From Gammaproteobacteria bacterium (GTDB lineage: Bacteria; Pseudomonadota; Gammaproteobacteria; GCA-001735895), in the NCBI GenBank assembly GCA_030066085.1, contig JASJCI010000039.1:34900-98899 (forward strand): a stretch of DNA of 64,000 nucleotides, given 5' to 3'. Below are positions 17,994 to 26,805 of this stretch, piece after piece; the first letter of the stretch is position 1; the number at the start of each line of letters is the position of its first letter. Made by a program: the position numbers and the translations under genes. Below the pieces are notes generated by a model that saw only the letters and a list, made by a program, of their open reading frames with translations, did not search any database and was not told the DNA's origin.

Positions 17994-19757
17994 ATGTACC
18001 TGAATCGTCGAGAATTTATTCGTTTGATGGGCCTGGCCGGTGCGGCCGGGATCTTGCCGGCAACTGCCATGAGCGCGGACCAGGACCACTCGAAGCTCTA
18101 CGACATGCCGGCCTTCGGTAATGCCCGCATCCTGCATTTTACCGATTGCCATGCCCAGCTGAACCCGATTTATTTTCGCGAGCCCAGCGTCAATCTCGGG
18201 GTCGGCGAGGCGCTCGGCAAGGCACCTCATCTCGTGGGTGAGAGACTGCTGAGCCAGTTCGGTATCGCCGGCGGCGGCATCGAGTCACACGCCTACACCT
18301 ACCTCAATTTCGAGGAAGCCGCGCGCACCTACGGCAAGGTTGGTGGCTTTGCCCACCTGGCCACGCTGGTCCAGAAGATGCGGACAGAGTACGCGCAGGG
18401 CCGCTCGCTGCTGCTCGACGGTGGTGATACCTGGCAAGGTTCCGGCACGGCTTACTGGACCCGCGGGCGCGACATGGTCGAAGCCTGCAACCGGCTGGGG
18501 GTCGATGTCATGACCGGGCACTGGGAATTTACCTACCTGGCCGCGGAAGTACTGGACAACGCCGAGTTCTTTGCCGGCGAATTCGTCAGCCAGAACTGCA
18601 AGGTCAAGGAAGACGCCCTGTTCGATTACGAGCTGGCCGACATCGGCGACTTCAACGAGGACACCGGCCACGTGTTCAAGCCCTACAGCATGCGCGAGAT
18701 GGGTGACCTGCGCATCGCGGTCGTGGGCCAGTCTTTTCCGTACACGCCGATTGCCAACCCGCAGCGCTTCATTCCCGACTGGACTTTCGGTATCGACGAA
18801 GAGGGTATGCAGGAAGTCGTGGACATGGCGCGCGACGAGGAAAAGCCGGATGCGGTCATCGTTATTTCGCACAACGGCATGGACGTCGATCTGAAAATGG
18901 CCTCGCGCGTCAGCGGCATCGACGCGATCTTCGGCGGCCACACGCACGACGGCGTACCCGGCGCGATCCCGGTGTCCAACCCGGGCGGCAAGACGCTGGT
19001 AACCAACGCGGGTTCCAACGGCAAGTTCCTGGGCGTCATGGACATGGATATCCGTGGCAAGAAGCTGCGCGACTTTCGTTACCGCCTGCTGCCGGTATTT
19101 TCCAACCTGTTGCCGGCGGACGGCGAGATGCAGGACTTCATCGACGGTATGCGTAAACCCTACGTACAGCAACTGACCGAGGAGCTCGCCGTGGCCGACG
19201 AACTGCTGTTTCGTCGCGGTAATTTCAACGGTACCTTCGACCAGGTCATCTGCGATGCGCTGCGTATCGAGGGTGATGCGCAGGTTTCGCTGTCACCCGG
19301 ATTTCGCTGGGGCACCACGGTGCTGGGAGGACAGGCGATCACGATGGAACACGTGATGGACCAGACCTGTATCACCTATCCCGAAACCTACGTCAACGAG
19401 ATGAATGGCGAAACCATCAAGCTGATTCTCGAGGACGTCGCCGACAACCTGTTCAACAAGGACCCCTATTACCAGCAGGGTGGCGACATGGTGCGTGTCG
19501 GCGGCCTGGACTACGTGATGGATCCGATGGCCGGTGCCGGTGAGCGCATCTCCGGTATGCAGCTCGACGACGGTACACCCATCGAGGCATCGAAGATTTA
19601 CAAGGTAGCCGGCTGGGCAACGGTAGGCTCACAATCGCCGGGAGCGCCGATCTGGGAGGTCGTGGCGGACTACCTGCGGCGGGTCAAGGTTGCGCGGATC
19701 GACAAACTGAATACGCCGAAACTGAAAAACGTCGACGGTAACCCCGGAATTGCCTGA
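17994..19757 (+). CDS. soxB: Thiosulfohydrolase SoxB
   Basis: SoxB (587 residues) is the dimanganese periplasmic enzyme that hydrolyses the terminal sulfonate of S-thiosulfonated SoxY, releasing sulfate. It begins with a Tat-type signal (NRREFIRLMGLAGAAG). Metallophosphoesterase-like ligands are visible as TDCHAQLNP, GGDTWQGSG, TGHWEFTY, SHNGMDVD and GGHTHDG. The 5'-nucleotidase C-terminal domain occupies about 390-570. An excellent SD (GAGGAGG) precedes the ATG. It is placed at the end of the cbb operon, 29 kb from soxXYZA. Confidence 0.96.
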   Translation: MYLNRREFIRLMGLAGAAGILPATAMSADQDHSKLYDMPAFGNARILHFTDCHAQLNPIYFREPSVNLGVGEALGKAPHLVGERLLSQFGIAGGGIESHAYTYLNFEEAARTYGKVGGFAHLATLVQKMRTEYAQGRSLLLDGGDTWQGSGTAYWTRGRDMVEACNRLGVDVMTGHWEFTYLAAEVLDNAEFFAGEFVSQNCKVKEDALFDYELADIGDFNEDTGHVFKPYSMREMGDLRIAVVGQSFPYTPIANPQRFIPDWTFGIDEEGMQEVVDMARDEEKPDAVIVISHNGMDVDLKMASRVSGIDAIFGGHTHDGVPGAIPVSNPGGKTLVTNAGSNGKFLGVMDMDIRGKKLRDFRYRLLPVFSNLLPADGEMQDFIDGMRKPYVQQLTEELAVADELLFRRGNFNGTFDQVICDALRIEGDAQVSLSPGFRWGTTVLGGQAITMEHVMDQTCITYPETYVNEMNGETIKLILEDVADNLFNKDPYYQQGGDMVRVGGLDYVMDPMAGAGERISGMQLDDGTPIEASKIYKVAGWATVGSQSPGAPIWEVVADYLRRVKVARIDKLNTPKLKNVDGNPGIA

Positions 19758-19810
19758 TCGCGCGTTCGCCGGCCATCATCCGGCAGGCCCGAGCTGGCAA
19801 AAGATCATTC

Positions 19811-20143
19811 CTAGTCGTCGAATGCCACGGCGATGCTGAGCAGCTCGCGCGGCGTCTTGATTTTTTTGCCGAACACCACGGGCTGGTCGAGCTGGACGAT
19901 CCCTTCCTGGAACGGCACCAGCCGGGTGCCGCGCAACAGGAAGATGCCGTTGCTGGAATTCATATCGCGCAGGAACACGCGCCCCTGGCGCACCGAAATC
20001 TCGGCGTGATGCTTGCTGATCGCCGGGTGATTCAGGTAGATATGGCCTTCCCGGCCGATGATGAAGCTGCGGCCTTCCAGGCTCGCCAGTCTGCTGGTGT
20101 CGTTCATCGGATCGAATCTGGCGGCGAAACGCCGCGTCTGCAT
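19811..20143 (-). CDS. Small FHA-domain protein
   Basis: A 110-residue protein made almost entirely of a forkhead-associated domain, which binds phosphothreonine peptides. The hallmark residues are in order: FIIGREG, AISKHHAEI and DMNSSNGIFL. There is no other domain, so it is a free-standing adaptor. An internal ATG at 20107 could be the true start. It is convergent with soxB and apparently single. Partner kinase not identified in this window. Confidence 0.8.
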   Translation of the reverse strand: MQTRRFAARFDPMNDTSRLASLEGRSFIIGREGHIYLNHPAISKHHAEISVRQGRVFLRDMNSSNGIFLLRGTRLVPFQEGIVQLDQPVVFGKKIKTPRELLSIAVAFDD

Positions 20144-20264
20144 GTCTTATAGCCCAAATAGCCGGTTTCGGTCGAAAAAACGGGAAAATGGCGGGTCTGG
20201 CAATAGCGTTGACCGCAGCCGCGTCGCTGGGTATCTTGGCCCGGTTTGACGCGAGGCCCGGAAG

Positions 20265-20933
20265 ATGTTGCGTTGCCTGTTGTGGCGGCTGTTGTTCGAA
20301 CTAGCCAACCTGCGGCGGCTGTTCGGCGCCGGCGATAAAACCGTGGAATACCTGGCGTTCGGCGCCAATCTCAGCGATGCCATCATGCGTGAGCGACGCA
20401 TCCGGCCGCTGGCGAGCGAGTATTTCACGCTGCGGGATCACGGCCTGCGCTTCGATCATCCCGCCGCCTACCGCGGCTGTGCCTACGCCTCCGCGGAATA
20501 CGCGGCGGGCGAACGGGTCCACGGTTTCCTCTACACCCTCTACGAGCGCGATGCCGCGCGCATGGATTTCTACGAGGTGGTGCCGGTGATCGGACGCTAT
20601 CGCCGCACCTGGGTCGAACAGGACGGCCGCCGGCTGTTTTTTTACCAGAGTAACCGCTCGACGCCGGGTCTTTGCCCGACGCGGGAATACCTCGGTTACA
20701 TCGTCGATGGGCTGGCGCAACACCCGGATGTCGAGCCCGAATACCTCGCGCACATGGCGGCAACGCCGACCGCGGAACCCGGACCGATCATGCCGTTTTA
20801 CTTCCGCTCCGAGATTTATACCGAGGGACGCTGGCTCGACCGCTTGCGCGACCGTTACACGCGCCTGGTCACGCGGGTATTCCTGCACGGTATTTACCGC
20901 CTGTCACTGACCGAGTTCTTGCTGCGACGCTGA
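20265..20933 (+). CDS. Gamma-glutamylcyclotransferase-like (GGCT fold) protein
   Basis: A 222-residue protein with the GGCT-fold opening motif YLAFGANLSD (compare YxxYGSNM) near residue 28 and a GERVHGFLYTL strand further on. The family includes gamma-glutamyl cyclotransferases and related amine hydrolases. The N-terminal 25 residues and a C-terminal extension of about 60 residues lie outside the core. The catalytic glutamate cannot be placed with certainty. Function is inferred only at fold level. Confidence 0.6.
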   Translation: MLRCLLWRLLFELANLRRLFGAGDKTVEYLAFGANLSDAIMRERRIRPLASEYFTLRDHGLRFDHPAAYRGCAYASAEYAAGERVHGFLYTLYERDAARMDFYEVVPVIGRYRRTWVEQDGRRLFFYQSNRSTPGLCPTREYLGYIVDGLAQHPDVEPEYLAHMAATPTAEPGPIMPFYFRSEIYTEGRWLDRLRDRYTRLVTRVFLHGIYRLSLTEFLLRR

Positions 20934-20958
20934 CCGAGCCGTTACCAACGAACGGCAT

Positions 20959-21534
20959 TCAACCGGGTCGACGCGCTACGATCTGGGCACTGGCAAGGCG
21001 CTCGCCGTCGGGCGTGCTGCGATGCGATTCGTCGTCGTGCAGGATTTCCAGCGTTGCGAGGCTATTGCGCAAGGCGCCCGGGGCGACGCGAAAGGCCGGA
21101 TTTTGCGGGCCGATCACGCTCTCGGTAGTCAGCAGGTGTTGCTCGCTCAGGAGGCAGCCACCGGGTGCCAGGCAGTCGGCCAGGCGCCCGATCAGCGGCA
21201 GGTTGACGTACCAGGTGACGACGACCAGGTCGTAGTCAGGCGCAAAGTCGAACGGCTGCTCCAGGTCGTGTTCGATCCAGTTCACCGCGAGCCCCAGCTG
21301 GTCGGCGCGCGAGCGCGCGCGGCGCAGTCCCTCGCCTGATATGTCGATGGCGTCGACCCGGTAACCGGTATCGGCCAGCAGCAGCGCATTGCGACCGACA
21401 CCGCAGGCAACGTCGAGCGCGTGTCCGCGCGGCAGGCGGGGCAGCCACTGTTGTAACAGGGTAACGGGATTCTGCTGGTTGAATGCGCCGTCGCGGTAGC
21501 GTTGGTCCCACTTGCGTCGGTCGGCGTCGCTCAC
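20959..21534 (-). CDS. SAM-dependent methyltransferase (class I, TehB-like)
   Basis: A 191-residue methyltransferase with motif I LDVACGVGRNALLLAD, the acidic end of strand 2 (VDAIDIS) and a VVVTWYVNLPL strand. The start is a GTG at 21534 that overlaps the TGA of the upstream gene (GTGA), so the two genes are translationally coupled. The same frame stays open to 22290, but that extension is only the complement frame of the neighbouring gene. Substrate unknown; similarity in layout to TehB-type and thiopurine-type small-molecule methyltransferases. Confidence 0.82.
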   Translation of the reverse strand: MSDADRRKWDQRYRDGAFNQQNPVTLLQQWLPRLPRGHALDVACGVGRNALLLADTGYRVDAIDISGEGLRRARSRADQLGLAVNWIEHDLEQPFDFAPDYDLVVVTWYVNLPLIGRLADCLAPGGCLLSEQHLLTTESVIGPQNPAFRVAPGALRNSLATLEILHDDESHRSTPDGERLASAQIVARRPG

Positions 21535-22556
21535 GTCGCGTCCGTGCGCGCATCGATGCCGACCGCCGGATCCCAGATGCGTCGCCAGACGCGCATCAAT
21601 GCACCGGGCTGCCAGCTGTTTTCCAGCTGTATCGGTTTGATCGGGCGCGGATGGGGGTTGCTGATATCGGCCACCGCGAAGCTGAACACGTAGCTGGGTT
21701 CGACGCCCATGCGCAGGTCGCTGACAACCACCTTGCCGTCGCGTTCGGCCACCGCGTAAAAGCCCTTGCTGAACCAGCGCAGGCGCTGCGCGGGCCAGTG
21801 CTGCTCGAGCCCGGCGAGCAGTTCGTCGCGGCTCGTATGCGGCGTAAAACGGATCTCGGCATCGCCGTCGAACAGCGAGTAAAACGCCTCGTAGTAGCGA
21901 CCATCGGTGCGGACCACGGCACGCCAGAGCACCGAATTGAAGGGTGACGGCACGGTGAACAGGCCCTCGTATTCGATCGACTGGGCGCGCAGCGCGGCCT
22001 CGAAACGCGTTTCGACCAGCGTCTTGGCGACGATGGTCCAGCCGAGATAGAGCGTGCTCGCGACCAGGCCGAAGCGATTGACCAGGTGTCCGCGGTTGTT
22101 TTCGCGTGTCATCACCAGCGCGGCGATCACGCCGACCAGCAACGGCAGCGTGTAAGCCGGATCGATGATAAACAGGGTTGACCAGGTCATCGGCATGGTC
22201 CACAGCGGCCAGAATATCTGCGTCCCGTAGGCGGTGAAGCTGTCGAGCAGCACGTGGGTAGCGAACACGAGGTAAAACATCAGCATCCATTGCCGCCGCA
22301 GTTCGGCCAGGCGCGGGTGGATGCGGCAGGCCAGCCAGGCCATCAACGGCGTGACCAGTGCCAGCACGAACAGCGAGTGGCTGGCCGAACGATGGTAGGT
22401 GAAATCAGCCACGGCGTCGCCGAGCGGAACGAAAACGTCGAGGTCGGGCAGGGTGCCGGCGATCGCGCCCCACAGGATTGCGCGATGACCGATCTTGCGG
22501 CCGAGCGTCGCTTCGCCGACCGCGGCACCCAGCGTCAGCTGGGTCAGGGAGTCCAT
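21531..22556 (-). CDS. YdjM/DUF457-like membrane-bound protein
   Basis: A 341-residue protein beginning MDSLTQLTLGAAVGEATLGRK, the hallmark start of the LexA-regulated YdjM-like membrane metal-dependent hydrolase family. The histidine/aspartate-rich features PDLDVF and YHRSASHSLFV are present, and several membrane helices follow (about 60-190). The C-terminal 150 residues are soluble. Its stop overlaps the start of the methyltransferase at 21534. Catalytic activity of the family is not firmly shown. Confidence 0.8.
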   Translation of the reverse strand: MDSLTQLTLGAAVGEATLGRKIGHRAILWGAIAGTLPDLDVFVPLGDAVADFTYHRSASHSLFVLALVTPLMAWLACRIHPRLAELRRQWMLMFYLVFATHVLLDSFTAYGTQIFWPLWTMPMTWSTLFIIDPAYTLPLLVGVIAALVMTRENNRGHLVNRFGLVASTLYLGWTIVAKTLVETRFEAALRAQSIEYEGLFTVPSPFNSVLWRAVVRTDGRYYEAFYSLFDGDAEIRFTPHTSRDELLAGLEQHWPAQRLRWFSKGFYAVAERDGKVVVSDLRMGVEPSYVFSFAVADISNPHPRPIKPIQLENSWQPGALMRVWRRIWDPAVGIDARTDAT

Positions 22557-22641
22557 GAGGGTATGCGGGCGCTTGAAGTCATGTGGCTGTTACGTGTAAA
22601 CCGCCGTTTTAGATCGCGGGCTCGCTGGCACCGCTCGCCGG

Positions 22642-23304
22642 TTACTCGTCGATCTGCTCGGCGGCGCGATGATTGTGCTCGATGTACATGACCGCGGCCT
22701 CGACGCGCGAGTGTACGTTTAGCTTGCGCAGCACGGCCTTGACGTGAAGCTTTACCGTACCGTCGGAAATACCGAGGTTGCGCGCGATCAGCTTGTTGCC
22801 CTGGCCCTCGGCCATCAGCTCCAGGATTTCGGTTTCGCGCGGTGTCAGTTCGCTGAAGGGCCCCTTGCTCTGCGAAACCGTCATGTCACCCTTGACGAAA
22901 CGCACCAGTACCGAGGTCAACGGCGGTGCAACCACGGTTTTGCCGGCATTGATGTCGCGCAGCGCCGTCACCAGGCCGTCGGGTTCCATGTCCTTCAGCA
23001 GGTAGCCGCTGGCGCCTGCCTTGAGCGCATTGAGCAAATCCTGCTCGTTAGAGCTGGTGGTCAGCATCACGATCGGTTTTTCGAGATCCAGCTTTTTGAG
23101 CTGTTTCAGAACGCTGATGCCGTCCATGATCGGCATGCGCATGTCGAGCAGAATGATATCGGGTTGCAGTTCCTGCGCGAGCCTGATGCCCTCGTTGCCG
23201 TCGCCGGTAGCTGCCATGACCTCGATGTTACGTCTTTGCAGCAGGCTGATCAGGCCCTCGCGAAACAGCATGTGATCGTCAATCAGCAGTACTTTGAGAC
23301 TCAT
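22642..23304 (-). CDS. NarL/FixJ-family response regulator
   Basis: This 220-residue response regulator has a receiver domain (KVLLIDDHMLFREGL; phospho-acceptor Asp in IILLDMRMPIMDG; later Lys in SGYLLKDM) and a C-terminal LuxR-type helix-turn-helix (LTPRETEILELMAEGQGNKL). Its ATG overlaps the stop of the ferredoxin-reductase fusion gene by 4 bases. With the histidine kinase at 24770 it makes a NarX/NarL-like pair. Targets are unknown; the dsr genes immediately upstream are the obvious candidates. Confidence 0.92.
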   Translation of the reverse strand: MSLKVLLIDDHMLFREGLISLLQRRNIEVMAATGDGNEGIRLAQELQPDIILLDMRMPIMDGISVLKQLKKLDLEKPIVMLTTSSNEQDLLNALKAGASGYLLKDMEPDGLVTALRDINAGKTVVAPPLTSVLVRFVKGDMTVSQSKGPFSELTPRETEILELMAEGQGNKLIARNLGISDGTVKLHVKAVLRKLNVHSRVEAAVMYIEHNHRAAEQIDE

Positions 23305-24767
23305 GATAAGGATCCCGTGGATATGGGTTCAAAGGTTACCCGGTGTGGCGGCAGCACCTGGTTTTCGGCAAAGTGGCGCAAACTGGCTTCCAGCGCCGGG
23401 CTGCCGCAGGCGTAAAAATCCCAGGCATCGAGACCGTCGCTCGGCAGCAGGTGCTGCAGGCGGTCCTCGAGCCCGGCCGCCGCCGGGCTGTCGAGCGTTA
23501 CGTAGTCGAAATTGTCGAGCGCGTCGTTCCACGCCCGGCAGAGATTGTGCAGGTACGGCGGACCGTCGCCGCCGACGCGTACGAGCAGGATACGTTCGGC
23601 CGCATCGAGCGCCATCGCGTGTTCGATCAGGCCCTTGATCGTTGCGAAGCCGATACCCTCGGCGACGAACAGCAGCGAATTGGGCGAGTCTTCGTCCAGC
23701 ACGAAGGCACCCCGCGGTCCCTCGAGGTTGACCAGGTCGTTGTTGCGCGCCGATTCGGCGAGAAAGTTCGCGATCGGGTCATGCGGATCGCGAGCCACGT
23801 GAAACTGCAGGTTCATGTCGTCGCAGGGGCAACTGGCTATCGGGTAGTGACTGCGGCCGACGTGCTCGATGGCGAGATCGGCGCCCTGTCCGGCGAGAAA
23901 ACGCAGGCGACTGGTGCGCGGCGTGCGCGTGCTGACGATCAGCACGTCGTCGGTGGTGTCGATTTTCTTGATCCGGAGCGGGATATGCTGCAGCGGAATG
24001 TCGGCGGCACTGCCGGCCTCGTCGGCTTCGAGTACGACGTCGGTCACCGCGGTGTAACAGCAGCCCAGCAGGTAGCCCAGCCCTTTTTCGGCCTCGGTCA
24101 GGGTGTAGTCGTGGTGCCGGATCCGGCGGGTTTCACCGGACACCACACGCATTTTGCACAGCCCGCAGTTGCCGTTGCTGCAACCGTAATTGAGCGCGAG
24201 CCCGCCACGCAGACCCGCTTCCAGCAGGGATTCGGCGCCCTCCACGAAAAACTCGTGACCGCTGGGAATGACGCTGGCCTGTGCCGTCATGACGCGTAGA
24301 TAAGTCTCGTTGACCCGGGATGGATCTATTGTATCACCGACCTGCTCGATTCCACTGGCGGCGTCATCGAGCCAGGCACGCAGCTGCTGCAACGCGTCGG
24401 CAACGCCATCGAGTGATTCGATTTTTTCCCGCAGTTGCGCCTGCAGGCGCCGATAGGCCGCGACCCGCAGTTTTTCTAGCGAGAGTTCCTCGCTCAGTGC
24501 CATTACGCGCGCGGTCAAGGCGACGTTGTCGGGCTTGCGCGCGGCATGTTCGACGTTGATGAAGCTCGCCTGCTCGATGATCTGTTCGACACGCTCGAGC
24601 ATCGACGAATCTTCGACGCGCGCGTCGGGGTAGGCCTGCAGCAGGTCGGCCAGCAGGATTTCACCCTCGAAGGTCTGCAGATCGCCGGCGCGGATCTGTT
24701 GCTGCAGGGTGCCACGCTTGACGCCTACCAGGCGGGCCGCACGCGAAAGTGAGATCCGTTGGGCCAC
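23301..24767 (-). CDS. HTH-like / coiled-coil / 2Fe-2S ferredoxin / flavin-reductase fusion
   Basis: This 488-residue protein is an unusual fusion. Residues 1-50 (ISLSRAARLVGVKRGTLQQQ) look like a short MerR/excisionase-type helix-turn-helix. Residues 55-150 are helical, probably coiled coil. At about 165-250 is a plant-type 2Fe-2S ferredoxin with CSNGNCGLC (C-x4-C-x2-C) and a fourth Cys in LLGCCY. From about 255 to 480 is an FNR-type reductase (HYPIAS for the flavin, GPRGAF, VAEGIGFATIKG and YACGSPALEASLRHF for the nucleotide). The C-terminal half matches CDP-6-deoxyglucoseen reductase or methane-monooxygenase-reductase architecture. It sits between a kinase and its regulator, with gaps of 2 and -4 bases, so a redox input to signalling is likely. 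Confidence 0.85.
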   Translation of the reverse strand: MAQRISLSRAARLVGVKRGTLQQQIRAGDLQTFEGEILLADLLQAYPDARVEDSSMLERVEQIIEQASFINVEHAARKPDNVALTARVMALSEELSLEKLRVAAYRRLQAQLREKIESLDGVADALQQLRAWLDDAASGIEQVGDTIDPSRVNETYLRVMTAQASVIPSGHEFFVEGAESLLEAGLRGGLALNYGCSNGNCGLCKMRVVSGETRRIRHHDYTLTEAEKGLGYLLGCCYTAVTDVVLEADEAGSAADIPLQHIPLRIKKIDTTDDVLIVSTRTPRTSRLRFLAGQGADLAIEHVGRSHYPIASCPCDDMNLQFHVARDPHDPIANFLAESARNNDLVNLEGPRGAFVLDEDSPNSLLFVAEGIGFATIKGLIEHAMALDAAERILLVRVGGDGPPYLHNLCRAWNDALDNFDYVTLDSPAAAGLEDRLQHLLPSDGLDAWDFYACGSPALEASLRHFAENQVLPPHRVTFEPISTGSLS

Positions 24768-24769
24768 GC

Positions 24770-26428
24770 TCAGCCGGTTGATTCGAGCAGGTTCTGCGGC
24801 GCCTCGGGGCGGAAGCTGAGATGAATCCGGGTACCGTCACCAGGCTCGCTTTCGATGTCGATCTCGGCATCGATCTGGGAGGCCCGGTCGCGCAGTATGT
24901 TGAGTCCCAGGTGCCTGCCGCCCTCGGGTTTGACGTTGCTCTCCTCGAAGCCGATGCCGTCATCCTCGATCAGCAGCGTGAACAGGCCGTTGCGGTGGGT
25001 CAGCAGCACGCGCACGCCTTCCGCCTGGCTGTGCTTGCGGATATTGGCGAGACACTCCTGCACGATGCGCAGCACGTTGAGTTCCACCTCGGCCGAGAAA
25101 TCGCACTCGGGCCACTCGTTCTGGAAATATATCGGAATGCCGAGTTCGTCCTGCGTGCGGCGAATGGTTTCCTCGATCGATGCGATCAGGCCCTGCGGAT
25201 CGACCGGCACACGGAAATGCGCGATCAGTTCGCGCAGCTGGTTGTTGGCCTGGTCGATGGTGTATTCGATACGCTCCATCTGGTGCCAGATGGCTTTCTC
25301 GTCGTTGGAGTGAAAAGTCTCGTCGATGACCCGGATCTGTATCCTGAGGCTGGCGATGGTCTGCGCCAGCGAATCGTGCAGTTCGTGCGAGATGCGCTGA
25401 CGTTCCTGCATCACCAGCAGTTCGGACTCTTCCTCGATCAGGCGAAACTTTTCCACCGCGCTGCCCAGGTGCTGGCCGATGCTGAGCAGCAGCGCGCTGT
25501 AACTTTCCAGGTCCAGCGAAGTATCGTCGTCGAAGAACAGGTGGATGGCGCCGAGGACCCCTTCGCGGTACTGCAGCAGGACCGACAGCACCAGCAGCTG
25601 GCGGTCGTCGTCACTATCGCCGGTATCGAGCACGGTGCTGCGCTGCAGGCGGTCGATGCGGTAGATCCGATCCAGCTTGATTTCGTCGAAAGGGTACTGG
25701 ATCGGCAGGAAACGGTCGGCGCTGGCGAGGAAACTCTGCTTGATCTCGCCGTGCGCGGCAACCAGGTCGCGCTTGTTCTTGCCCATGAACTGGCGGATGA
25801 TGCCGCCGCGCGCGTTCAGGTTGTCGCACAGCGATTGCAGCGACTTGTCGAACAGCGCATTGATGTCGTAGGACAGGTTGATGCTCGAGGCCACGTCGTA
25901 GAGGATCGCCAGCGAGCGCGACTCCCGCGATATGTGGTCGGTGTGTTTTTGCAGCTGGATCTCGGTATCGCGCGACAGCTGGTTGATCATGTTGCCGAGC
26001 ATGTTGATGTCGCGCGCGAGCTCGCCGAAATCTGAATCGGCGGGCAGCTTGACCCTCGCATCGAAATTGACGCCGCGCATCAGGTCGGCCCAGTCGCACA
26101 GGCGCAGCAGGGGCTGCAGCAGTTCGCGCCAGATTTGCCAGAACAGCACGATCAGCAGCAGGATTTCGAGCCCGTGCATCCAGATGGCCCAGGGCTGCAG
26201 CCACTGCGCCAGCGGCTCGTCCGGATTGGCCAGCACCAGCAGGTTCAGCAACAGCAGCACGAGGATCGAGAACGACAGGAACAGCAGGCGAAAGCGCCCG
26301 CTTTTCAGGAGGTTACGCTTGCTGCTGTCTAGCTTGACGAACCATGCGTTGAACAGGTTGACCTTGCGCAGCAGGTGAGGATCTTTTTGCACCATCAGGA
26401 ATAATTCGTTGGAAATTGCTGGTTTCAT
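24770..26428 (-). CDS. NarX-type sensor histidine kinase
   Basis: A 552-residue membrane kinase. Two membrane helices lie at about 46-68 and 82-102 with almost no periplasmic loop, so it probably senses cytoplasmic or membrane signals. A HAMP-like segment follows, then a GAF-like domain at about 165-330, then a HisKA_3 dimerisation segment with the phospho-acceptor in HELHDSLAQ, and an ATPase domain (NIRKHSQAEGV; DDGIGFEE). It starts 62 bases after the end of dsrR on the same strand and is followed 2 bases later by the ferredoxin-reductase fusion. The signal may be redox state passed from that protein. Confidence 0.92.
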   Translation of the reverse strand: MKPAISNELFLMVQKDPHLLRKVNLFNAWFVKLDSSKRNLLKSGRFRLLFLSFSILVLLLLNLLVLANPDEPLAQWLQPWAIWMHGLEILLLIVLFWQIWRELLQPLLRLCDWADLMRGVNFDARVKLPADSDFGELARDINMLGNMINQLSRDTEIQLQKHTDHISRESRSLAILYDVASSINLSYDINALFDKSLQSLCDNLNARGGIIRQFMGKNKRDLVAAHGEIKQSFLASADRFLPIQYPFDEIKLDRIYRIDRLQRSTVLDTGDSDDDRQLLVLSVLLQYREGVLGAIHLFFDDDTSLDLESYSALLLSIGQHLGSAVEKFRLIEEESELLVMQERQRISHELHDSLAQTIASLRIQIRVIDETFHSNDEKAIWHQMERIEYTIDQANNQLRELIAHFRVPVDPQGLIASIEETIRRTQDELGIPIYFQNEWPECDFSAEVELNVLRIVQECLANIRKHSQAEGVRVLLTHRNGLFTLLIEDDGIGFEESNVKPEGGRHLGLNILRDRASQIDAEIDIESEPGDGTRIHLSFRPEAPQNLLESTG

Positions 26429-26490
26429 TTCCGAGTATTCCCGTGAGTATACCGCGTTAGCCGATCCTGCAAACCCGCATCGAGCGTCGT

Positions 26491-26805
26491 TCAGCCCTCG
26501 GGCGGCACATAATCCGGGTCGTTGGGATTGAGAAAGATGAACTGCCAGCTGCCGGGTTCGAGTTCGACGTAGTCGATCGTCATGCCGTCGGCAAGCGGCT
26601 TGCTGGTGGTCGAGACGACCAGGTCGATGCCGTCGAAATTATAGTATTCGTCTCCCGGCAGGCGTTGATCGTCGAAGCCCATGGCGTAGTGAAAACTGCC
26701 GTCCTGCTCGGTTTTGACCGCAATCCGCAGCGGCATGCTGGCCATGTCGCCATCCGCGGCCGAGCGGCGCATCTGCTCGATCGCGCTGGTGGTAACGCGG
26801 ATCAC
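26491..26805 (-). CDS. dsrR: DsrR, cysteine-free A-type (IscA-like) protein
   Basis: A 104-residue protein with the IscA/HesB fold pattern (TTSAIEQM, PLRIAVKTEQDGSFHYAMGFDD, FDGIDLVVS, TIDYVELEPGSWQFIFLNPN). It lacks every cysteine, including the C-terminal CGC of A-type carriers. This matches DsrR of Allochromatium vinosum, reported to be an IscA homologue without cluster-binding cysteines that influences expression of the Dsr proteins. The start is GTG at 26805, overlapping the dsrN stop (GTGA). It is the last recognised dsr gene here. Confidence 0.88.
   Translation of the reverse strand: MIRVTTSAIEQMRRSAADGDMASMPLRIAVKTEQDGSFHYAMGFDDQRLPGDEYYNFDGIDLVVSTTSKPLADGMTIDYVELEPGSWQFIFLNPNDPDYVPPEG

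Noticed and set aside
20959..22290. 443-residue version of the methyltransferase
   Set aside because: The N-terminal 250 residues are the alternate frame of the YdjM-like gene; the real start is GTG at 21534 that overlaps the upstream TGA.
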